From: Ureaplasma urealyticum serovar 8 str. ATCC 27618
Lineage (GTDB): Bacteria > Bacillota_I > Bacilli_A > Mycoplasmatales > Mycoplasmoidaceae
Assembly: GCF_000169535.1 (NCBI RefSeq)
Contig: NZ_AAYN02000002.1
Coordinates: forward strand, 248,001 to 312,000
Length of the DNA: 64,000 nucleotides
Reading direction: 5' to 3'
The notes under the pieces are model-generated. The model worked only from the letters and a program-made list of their open reading frames with translations. It did not search any database and was not told the origin of the DNA. Each line of letters starts with the position of its first letter. Position 1 is the stretch's first letter. Positions 55,593-64,000 of this stretch are shown in pieces. A program made the position numbers and the translations under genes.

Positions 55593-55657
55593 AATAAATA
55601 TTATTAACTTTGAATGATTTGCATTAGCTAAAATTAATTAAAACAATAATATTTATT
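55593..55657. repeat. 13-bp inverted repeat between deoD and the HU gene
   Basis: AATAAATATTATT (55593-55605) is the exact reverse complement of AATAATATTTATT (55645-55657), 39 bases apart. All A/T, with no T run after it, so it is not an obvious terminator. Confidence 0.45.
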
Positions 55658-55684
55658 ACATTTTTAAAGAAAGATCAAAGATTT

Positions 55685-56080
55685 ATGAGTGAAAAAATTA
55701 AAGCTAAAACTCGTGTGCAAATGATAGATGAGCTATCAAAGATGCTAAACATTGATAAAAAACAAACTAAAACATTTATGGACACTTACGAAGCTTTTTT
55801 AATTCTTGAATTATCACGAGCTAAAGAAGTTCGTTTTGGTAACATTGGTAAATTTAAAGTTACTGTACGTGCAGAACGTAAGGGAATTAATCCTAAAACA
55901 GGCGAAACTGTAATTATTCCTGAAAAAACAATCCCTAAATTTACTTTTACTAAAGGAATCAAAGAAATCATTAATGCTGGAATTTCAGTTGAAGATGAAA
56001 CAGTGTTCCTTGATGATAATGATTATGAAGATGATGGCGATGAATTTGTAGAGGAATACATCGCACCAGAGAGCAATTAA
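55685..56080 (+). CDS. hup: HU-family DNA-binding protein with acidic tail
   Basis: 131 residues. Residues about 8-98 are a full HU fold, with the DNA arm VRAERKGINPKTGETVIIPEK including the intercalating-Pro position. A further 30 residues are strongly acidic (FLDDNDYEDDGDEFVEEY). Standard HU is about 90 residues. Shapes the nucleoid; probably the main HU of the cell. Confidence 0.92.
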   Translation: MSEKIKAKTRVQMIDELSKMLNIDKKQTKTFMDTYEAFLILELSRAKEVRFGNIGKFKVTVRAERKGINPKTGETVIIPEKTIPKFTFTKGIKEIINAGISVEDETVFLDDNDYEDDGDEFVEEYIAPESN

Positions 56081-56092
56081 TTAAATGATTGG

Positions 56093-56124
56093 AAACACGA
56101 GTTTTTAGGACTCGTGTTTTTTAT
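56093..56124 (+). terminator. Terminator after the HU gene
   Basis: AAACACGAG (56093-56101) pairs with CTCGTGTTT (56111-56119), followed by T. A second hairpin (ACTAAAAATGC with GCATTTTTTAGT, 56135-56164) follows. Confidence 0.85.
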
Positions 56125-56219
56125 TGATTACGTACTAAAAATGCACGAAAAGCATTTTTTAGTATTACAAATCAAATATAATTAAATGATTATAGTTTAC
56201 TTACAATAATGGAGTAATC

Positions 56220-58376
56220 ATGAGTGAATTAGTTAAACAAAAATTAGATGATTTATACGATTTTCTTAGACAAAAAAAATATTCGACTCAAACCATAGAA
56301 TTAGTGCAAAAATCATTTGATTTTGCTAATTATTACCATGGAGATCAAACAAGAAAATCGGGAGAACCATATATTATTCATCCAATCGCTACTGTGCGAA
56401 TTTTAGCTTCATGAGATATGGATGAAAGCACATTAGTAGCTGGGATGTTACACGATGTTTTAGAAGATACAAATTGTCCAGAAGAAGTTATGGAAAAAAC
56501 TTTTGGTAAAGAAGTAACACAACTTGTTTGTTTTGTAACAAAAGTGTCACTTTATTCAAAAAATCGTCGTAATAAGGTTTCACATACAAACCTTGAAGAA
56601 AAATACTCAATTCAAGTATTTATGTCAATGACACAAGATATTCGTGCCATGATTATTAAAATTGCTGATCGTTATCACAATATGCAAACGATTCAATATT
56701 TACGTTTAGAAAAAGCAAAACGTATTGCGACAGAAACATTAGAAATTTATGCTAATATTTCTGGTCGTTTAGGAATGTATCGTGTTAAGACAGAATTATT
56801 AGACATGTCTTTTAAAATTTTAGATCCTCAAAACTATCAATTAGTAAATGATTCAATTAATAAATTAGTTGAAAGCAATCAAAAAAAATGAAATGAAATT
56901 CTAGCTCGTTTAAAAAACATTTTATTAGCAAATAATATTAAAGCCGAATTTGAATGACGCCTTAAAGGAATTTATTCAACATATAAAAAGATGACTAGTG
57001 GATATGAAGTTAAAGATATTCATGATATTTATGCTATTCGAGTCATTTTAGATGATGTGTATTTATGTTATCAAACATTAGGGTTAGTACATATGAACTA
57101 CACATATATTATTAATACCTTTAAAGACTATATTTCTACCCCAAAATGGAATTTATACCAATCTATTCATACAACAATTTCATATGAAGGAACTTTAGTA
57201 GAAATTCAAATTAGAACTACAAAAATGAATTTATTTGCTAATAATGGTTTAGCAGCGCATTGAAAATATAAAGAACAAAAAGATAATAAGACTGAAATTT
57301 TATTAACAGTTAATAATGTTTTATTACGTGATTTTTTATCAAGCACAGAAAAGGGTATTAAAACAATTAAAGATGTTACAACAGGAACAATTTTTGATGT
57401 ATTAATTCTTAATTCAAACAAATGAATTACTGTTTCTAATGGTTCAACGTTATTAGATGTTGCTTATAAATATGACATTAATAACTTTTTTAATATTTTA
57501 GCCATTTATCGAAATGGAGAACGTTCACATTTTGACACACATGTTGAAACTGGCGACACAATTAAAATTAGTTATTCTAATGGAATTGAAACAATTCGTC
57601 CTAATTGAATTACATTAGCAAATAATGATGTTGTTAAATTACATATTAGCAACCATTTAAAAAAATATGAATTAAATAAGCAAATTACAAAAGAACAATT
57701 CTTGGCAAATGCTGAATTCTTTTTAGAAGGTAAAATTATGAGTGAAGAGCATGCTATTAAAAGATTAGAAAAAGAATTTCAAGTTAATAGTATCAACACT
57801 TTTTTAGATAACATTGCTAATACCGATATTGATTTACAAACAAAATACAAAGTTTTTTCAGAAAACAAACAAGTTTCACGTGAAGCAATTAATACAATTA
57901 AAAACCAAGCATGAAAATGATTAGCAGATTCATCTTATTTTAGTGGTTTAGAAAATTTATATTTCACTGATTTTGAAATTTCACCATGTTGTTCTAAAAT
58001 CCCAGGAATTAATTGTGTTGCTAAAGTTGTTCGCAATAAAGTTGAAATTCATCGTAGCGATTGTCCTAAAGTTAAAAACTCACGTTCAAAAACTATTGTA
58101 ATTGAATGATCAAAAGAAAAATTAGAAAATCGACCACGTTATTTTAAAGTTAATTTAATACTAAAAGGTAATTGAAGTGAATCTGTTGGAAATGTTTTAT
58201 GCAATACATTAATTCGCATGAAAGCCAATATTTCTAAAGTTGATATTGCCAAAAATAAAGCTGCACGCACTCATGACACTTTTTTAAAAATTTATGTAAA
58301 AAATTTAGATCATTTACAAAAAATTATTTTAGAACTTCAAGCAAAAAATGTTATTAATGAATGGAGATTGATGTAA
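56220..58376 (+). CDS. rel: Bifunctional (p)ppGpp synthetase/hydrolase
   Basis: 718 residues. HD hydrolase domain: His54, H78-D79 with E82-D83 (MLHDVLEDT), and KIADRYHNM. Synthetase domain: RLKGIYSTYKKM, DIYAIRVIL, PKWNLYQSIHT, EIQIRT and AAHWKYKE. TGS domain follows (TGTIFDVLILNS), then a zinc-finger-like CC..C..C segment (SPCCSKIPGINC) and an ACT-like end. Both activities look intact. Its stop overlaps the pyrG ATG by one base. Confidence 0.95.
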
Positions 58377-59989
58377 TGAAACATAAGCAAAAAACCAAAT
58401 TTATTTTTGTAACAGGTGGTGTTTATTCATCATTAGGTAAAGGAGTTAGTGCGAGTAGTATTGGACGGATCCTTGTTGAATTAGGATATAGTGTAGCAAT
58501 GCAAAAACTTGATCCATACTTAAATATTGATCCAACTTATTTATCACCTTTACAACATGGCGAGGTCTTTGTTACAAAAGATGGTAAAGAAGCTGACTTG
58601 GATTTAGGAACTTATGAACGTTTTATTAATGCTGATTTAAATAAATATTCATCAGTAACTTCTGGAAAAATTTATTATGAAATCTTAACAAAAGAACGTG
58701 AAAATGGTTTTGGTGGAAAGACTGTTCAGACTATCCCTCACATTACATCAGCGGTTATTGATTATATTGAAAAAATTAAAGATAGTTTAAAAACAGATTT
58801 TGTTATTGTTGAAATTGGGGGAACAATTGGGGATATTGAATCTCTTCCTTTTATTGAAGCAATTAGCCAATTTAAAACAATTTATGGGGCAAATAATGTA
58901 ATGTTTATTCATTGCTCGCCACTTATTTATATTGAAAAAGTTGGCGAATTAAAAACTAAACCAACACAACATAGCGTTAAAATATTACGTTCATTGGGAA
59001 TTAGTTTAGATTTATTACTATTGCGAACTGATCAAAAATTAGATGAAGTTACTATTAAAAAATTAGCTTGATCTTGTGGCCTAGATGTTGATATGATTTT
59101 TGCTGCTTATGATGTTGAATCTGTTTATTTACTACCAAATATTTTATTTGAACAAGGGATTCATAAAGCAATCTTAGAATTTTTTGATTTACCTTTAAAA
59201 AATGACAATATTAATTCTTGAATAAGTTTTACTAATAAAATAATAATACCTAAAAAACATGAATTAATAATTGGTTTAGTTGGTAAATATGTAGAATTAC
59301 CAGATGCTTATAAATCAGTATTAGCAAGCTTAGAATTAGCAGCTATTGAATTAAATATTGATTTAAAAATTAAATATATTCAACCAATCAATTTAAACGA
59401 AAACAATGTTGATGATGAATTAAAAACTTTAAATGGCATTGTTATTCCAAGTATTGCTGGTTCAATAAAAGGTTGACCAGGCGCTTTATTAGCTGCTACG
59501 TATGCACGAAAAAATAACATTCCATTTTTAGCTATAGGAACTGGTGTTAATATTGGTGTTGGTGAATTTGTTAAAAACCAATTACAACTTCCAATCGAAT
59601 TTATTAATTTAGGAAATGGCGATTTTAGTTTTTTAAAATATGCTTTTATTAAAAATGAAATTGAAAATTATCGAATTGGAGAGTATTGTTCAAATATTCA
59701 AGTCAATACCATAACAAGTAAAATTTATTGCGAACAAAAACAATTAAATGAGCGCCATCGTCATCATTTTGAATTTAATAGTGAGTATATTAACGATCAT
59801 TTTTTAAAACATGGTTGAAAAATTGGAGCAATTTCTACAAATAATGATTATATTGATGTTTTAGAATATACAAAAAATCATTTTTATGTTTTAACAATTT
59901 TTAATGCTGAATATACATCAAAACCATCAAAACCTAACCCTTATTTTATTAATTTATTAAAAACAAGTTTAAAAATAAAAGAAAGTTAA
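58376..59989 (+). CDS. pyrG: CTP synthase with a degenerate glutaminase domain
   Basis: 537 residues. The synthetase half is intact: FVTGGVYSSLGKGVSASSIGRIL, KLDPYLNIDP, H-G-E-V-F-V-T-D/K-DG, DLGTYERF and EIGGTIGDIES. The C-terminal amidotransferase half has the right length and outline, but the nucleophile is gone: ICLGMQ of the family reads IGTGVN, with Gly388 for Cys. The oxyanion loop PGGFG reads PSIAG. The HPE motif reads N510-A511-E512, so the catalytic His is lost too. It should make CTP from UTP, ATP and free ammonia only. ATG 58376 overlaps the rel stop; an in-frame ATG 58361 lies inside rel. Confidence 0.95.
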
Positions 59990-59992
59990 AAT

Positions 59993-61258
59993 ATGAGTAA
60001 TTACACTAAACCACGTGGTACTGTAGATTTATATAACGAAGCAATGAATGAGTTTAAATCGCTTGAAAACTTTTTATTAACAACTACTAAAAAATATGGT
60101 TTTCAACAAATTAAGACTCCTATTTTTGAGTTTGCTGAACTTTTTATGAAATCAGCTGGTGAAAGTTCTGATTTAGTTTCAAAAGAAATGTATTTATTTA
60201 AAGATAAATCTGATCGTTGATTAGCGTTAAGACCAGAAGGAACTGCTGGTGTTATTCGTGCTGTTGTTGAAAATAAATTATTATTAAATAATCCATTGCC
60301 ATTAAAATTAATGTATTTTGAACCTTGCTTTCGCTATGAGCGTCCTCAAGCTGGACGTCAACGTCAATTTCACCAATTTGGTGTTGAAGTTTTAGGAACA
60401 AAAAACATTTATTATGATTTTGAATTAATTGCTTTAGCTAATAATATTTTAAAAAAATTAGCTATATCTGATTATGTTTTAGAAATTAATTACATTTCAA
60501 CAGCACACAATCGGTCATTGTGAGTTAAAAGTTTACAAGAATATTTTAACTTATATCGTGATGAACTAACGCCATTAAGCCAAGAACGGATTACAACAAA
60601 TCCTTTACGAATTTTAGATGATAAATTAGAATCACAAAAATTAGTTGTTCAACAAGCTCCTAAAATTACTAATTTTTTATCAAATGAAGAAAAAGAAGAA
60701 TTTGCTTTAATTAAAAAAATGCTTGATGAACATGATATTAAATATCGTGTTAATGAAGGATTAGTGAGAGGTTTAGATTATTATAGTGGATTGGTTTTTG
60801 AATTCATTTCAACTTCACCAAGATTATTAGGTCAGTCAACTATTATTGGTGGTGGACGATATGGCCAATTAATCAAACAAACTGGTGGCCCTGATTATGA
60901 AGGTATTGGCTTTGGAATTGGGATCGAACGTTTATTAATAGCTTTATTAGATAGTAATAAACAAATTTTAAATAATTTTGAAGATAAATATTTAATTGCA
61001 TATTTTGATAAAGAATTAGAAAATGAAGCAATAAAACTAACTCAATCTTTACGCATTAATAATCAATTAAATGTTGATATCATATTAGATACAATTAAAG
61101 CAGATAAAATTTTTAGGTTAGCACAACGTTTAAATGCTAAAAAGCTTATAATATTAGCTAAAAAAGAATGATTAAATAAACAAGTAATTTTAAAAGATTT
61201 ACTTAGTTTTGAACAAAAAACACTTAATTTAGATGAAATTAAAAAAATAAAGGAGTAA
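59993..61258 (+). CDS. hisS: Histidyl-tRNA synthetase
   Basis: 421 residues, class II. Motif 2 FRYERPQAGRQRQFHQFG, HisA LVRGLDYYSG, HisB GGGRYGQL and the class II motif 3 GFGIGIERLL. The C-terminal anticodon domain is present. Three bases after pyrG. Partner of the tRNA-His gene at 43778. Confidence 0.97.
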
Positions 61259-61261
61259 ACA

Positions 61262-62998
61262 ATGAGAGTCTATTGTGGTCGCATTGGAAAAGAACATTTA
61301 GAAAAAAATGTTATTCTAAATGGTTGAGTAAAAAAGGTTCGTAAAATGGGGAACTTGGTTTTTGTTGATTTGAAAGATCGATTTGGAATTGTGCAAATTT
61401 TTGCAACAAAACAAGATGAAGTTTTTGATGAATTAACGCAGCTTTCACGTGAAGATGTTATTAATGTTGAAGGCTTAGTTTTATTAAGAAAAAGTCCTAA
61501 TCATGAGTTAAAAACTGGTGAATTTGAAGTTCATGCGCAAAAATTACTTATTTATTCAAAAGCAAAAACACCGCCTTTAATTATTGAAGATGAAACAGAT
61601 GCAAACGAAGAAATTCGTTTTAAATATCGTTATTTAGATTTACGACGTGATGTTAATTTAAGAACTTTTGAATTACGAAGTAAAGTTTATCAAACTTTTA
61701 GAAACTATTTACATTCAGAAGAATTTATTGAAACAGAAACACCAATTTTAGCCAAGCCAACTCCGGAGGGAGCTCGAGATTTTTATGTACCAACAAGAAC
61801 TAAAAAATTTTACGCTTTACCTCAGTCACCCCAAACTTTTAAACAATTATTAATGGTAGCTGGTTTTCAAAAATATTTCCAAATTGCAAAATGTTTTCGT
61901 GATGAAGACTTAAGAAGTGATCGTCAACCAGAATTTACTCAAGTTGATATAGAATTATCATTTGCAGATGAATTAGAAATTCAAACATTAATAGAAAATT
62001 TATTTAAACATGTTTTCAAACAAACTATTAATGTTGATTTAACTACTCCTTTTGTGCGTATGAGCTATGAGCAAGCAATAAATGATTATGGTAGTGATAA
62101 ACCAGATTTACGTTTTGATTTAAAACTTAAAACATTAGATACATATTTTAAAACATCAAAATCGCAAATATTTCAAAAAGCTCTTTCAAACAACCAAAGC
62201 ATTCGTGCAATTTTAGTACCTAATGTTAATTTAAATAAAAAGCAAATTCAAAGTCTTGAAAAATTTGCCAAAGATAAAGGTGCAAAAGGCTTAGCTTGAA
62301 TAAGTATTGAAAATGAAAAAGTTATTGATGGATCATTATCATCAATAAAAGAAGATCATGTTATTTATCAAACAATTTTTAAAGATTATCATTTATCAAC
62401 AGGTACAATTTTGTTAATTGCTGATGAATTTGATATTGCATCACAATCATTAGGTTTAGTTCGTGTTAATTTAGCTTCAATGCTTAATTTAAAAAAACCA
62501 AATGATTTTAAATTTGTTTGAATAATTGATTGACCATTGTATGAATATGATGATGAAAATCAACGATTTGTTGCTGCTCACCACCCATTTACAATGCCAA
62601 CACTAGAAACGTTAGATACTTTTGATATTGATCAAAAAAATGCTAAAGGACGTAGTTATGATATTGTGCTAAATGGTTATGAAGTAGGTGGTGGATCAGT
62701 AAGAATTATTAATCAACAAATTCAACGACGTATGTTTAAATCAATCAACATGAGCGATGAGGAAGCTAATTTAAAATTTGGTTTTTTATTAAACGCTTTT
62801 GAATATGGTGTACCTCCTCATTGTGGTATTGCTTTGGGATTAGATCGTTTAATAATGATTTTAATAAATAGCGAATATATTCGTGATGTTGTTGCGTTCC
62901 CTAAAAATAATAATGGCGTTGATATGATGTTAGATGCCCCGGCTAGCATGAATGATGAAGATTTAAAAGAATTAGGTTTAATAATAAAAAATGATTAA
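61262..62998 (+). CDS. aspS: Aspartyl-tRNA synthetase
   Basis: 578 residues, bacterial type with the insertion (GAD) domain. OB-fold N-terminus, RYLDLRRD, motif 2 FRDEDLRSDRQPEFTQ, and motif 3 GIALGLDRL. AAAGGAG lies in the hisS end. The last 8 bases overlap the next gene. Confidence 0.97.
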
Positions 62999-63827
62999 CA
63001 AGAAAAAAATAATTAATCCAAATATTGCATATTTTGAACAAAACATTCCTAATTATCAAGAACATTTAGTAGTTTGAAATGATTTATATGATAAATTAAT
63101 TTTGTTAACCGATAAAATTATTGTTGATAAAAATAATAAAAGTATTTATCAACAAACTGATAAACAAACTTTAGATTTTAGTTTATGTTTATCTGGACTT
63201 TTATCTAAAACACTTGGTTTAAATCACAAATCATCTTCACTTTATTTAACAAGTGATGATGAATTAGCCCATCGTTTTAAAATCAAAGTTTTACACAATT
63301 ATTTTAATTTATATAATATCGAAGAATTTTATGCGTTTATGGATAATCAAATTCGTTTAGAAAATGCTAAAAATATTGCACGCTTAAGTTTAATTTATGA
63401 TTTAAAAAAACACGAAAATATTTTAAAAAATACAACAGATACTGATTTAGAAAATATTGATTTAGAATTTGCATTTATCAATTTTTTACGTGCCAAAATC
63501 TCAATTAATTTTGCTTATGCTTATGATATTTGCGAAACAATTTTATTATTACGAACAGGGCACGATTTACGTTTTTTAGAAAACGAACATTTTAGTAACC
63601 TTATTCCAGTTTTTGGCTTACAAGTAATTAAATATTTTAGTAATTGAAAAGAATTTTTAATTAATTATGTTATGGCTGTTGCATATCATAATTTAGATAT
63701 TAACAATCCTCAAAACGTTTTTTTAGCAACCCAAAAATTTATTGATCATCTTGATGAATTAATTGTAGATTATGGTTTAAACAAACGTGATCAATGAATT
63801 AAAAAAATTATTCCTTATGAGGAGTAG
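62991..63827 (+). CDS. Hypothetical protein coupled to aspS
   Basis: 278 residues in a frame shifted from aspS, overlapping its end by 8 bases. It is cytosolic, mostly helical and Leu/Asn/Lys-rich. Conserved-looking segments are DDELAHRFKIKVLHNYF, LRTGHDLRFLENEHFSNL and AVAYHNLDINNPQNVF; the spread of His and Asp might suggest a metal or regulatory (PRD-like) fold, but I cannot assign one. The position at the end of rel-pyrG-hisS-aspS suggests cotranscription. Confidence 0.75.
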
Positions 63828-63879
63828 TTATAGTAAAATAAAAGTTATAAAGTTAAACTGTTAATAGAAAGGTAAATTT

Positions 63880-64000
63880 ATGGTTAAAAGTATTTGAGTT
63901 GCTGGTGGTTGTTTTTGAGGAATTCAAAAATACTTTGATAGTATTAAAGGTGTTAGACATACAATTGTAGGTTATAGTCAAGGTAATGTTATCAATCCAA
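63880..64000 (+). CDS. msrA: Peptide methionine sulfoxide reductase MsrA (N-terminal part)
   Basis: The first 40 codons run to the window edge. V-A-G-G-C-F-W-G carries the MsrA active-site Cys; W codons are TGA. GAAAGG lies 8 bases before ATG 63880. It repairs oxidised Met (S-form). Confidence 0.9.

Noticed and set aside
1-64000. Many in-frame TGA codons that look like frameshifts or pseudogenes.
   Set aside because: They fall at conserved Trp positions in ribosomal proteins, SecY, PGK and synthetases. They are Trp codons under the mollicute genetic code, not breaks.
1-64000. Search for CRISPR arrays, rRNA genes, insertion-sequence ends and prophage genes.
   Set aside because: No spaced direct repeats, rRNA-like GC-rich blocks or transposase motifs were seen; the only recombinase is the XerC-like protein, with no integrated element around it.

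Overview
The window reads as a stretch of a Ureaplasma chromosome (parvum/urealyticum group). The base composition is very AT-rich. Nearly every long gene needs TGA read as tryptophan: with TGA as a stop, secY, valS, pyrG, rpoA and most lipoproteins break into pieces, and with TGA=Trp they join into full-length family members. Lipoproteins with mollicute lipoboxes, a DUF1410-type surface lipoprotein, an Amt ammonium transporter and the lack of any cell-wall gene fit the same picture. The genus is inferred from memory of these families, not from a database search. I see no rRNA, CRISPR array, prophage or insertion sequence.

Layout. 1-5.7 kb: tail of an unseen gene, ammonium transporter, a five-helix membrane protein, formate-tetrahydrofolate ligase and a XerC-type tyrosine recombinase. 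5.9-12.1 kb: accessory envelope region with a large APC amino-acid permease, three lipoproteins (DUF1410-like, a short one, BMP/nucleoside-binding type) and a small membrane protein. 12.1-29.0 kb: translation core, made of infC-rpmI-rplT with its own promoter and leader, then one long S10-spc-alpha block from rpsJ to rplQ that includes secY, adk, map, infA and rpoA. rpmD (L30) is absent. 29.1-38.8 kb: second accessory region with a Lys-rich protein, a membrane-anchored protein and lipoprotein sharing a duplicated aromatic module, YigZ, a coiled-coil lipoprotein and a type II P-type ATPase on the minus strand. 39-49 kb: engB-valS-trmL-trmB, tRNA-His, a ThiT-like membrane protein, a decapeptide-repeat membrane protein joined to a HIT (HinT) gene, and a degenerate HemW-like gene facing the other way. 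49-64 kb: NAD salvage, rpsU, argS-pgk-M42 peptidase, deoD, HU, then rel-pyrG-hisS-aspS and the start of msrA.

Best leads. The CTP synthase has lost the nucleophilic Cys, the catalytic His and the oxyanion loop of its glutaminase domain, so it should use free ammonia; this fits an organism that makes ammonia by ureolysis and carries Amt. Ribosomal protein L22 carries an extra C-terminal domain of about 120 residues that looks like an ASCH/PUA-like RNA-binding domain. A membrane protein translationally coupled to HinT has sixteen 10-residue repeats. A TA-dinucleotide tract fills the spacer between the -35 and -10 boxes of a lipoprotein promoter, and a T8 tract sits in the leader of another lipoprotein; both look like possible phase-variation switches. 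A radical-SAM-like protein has Ser in place of the third cluster Cys, and phosphoglycerate kinase has several active-site substitutions.
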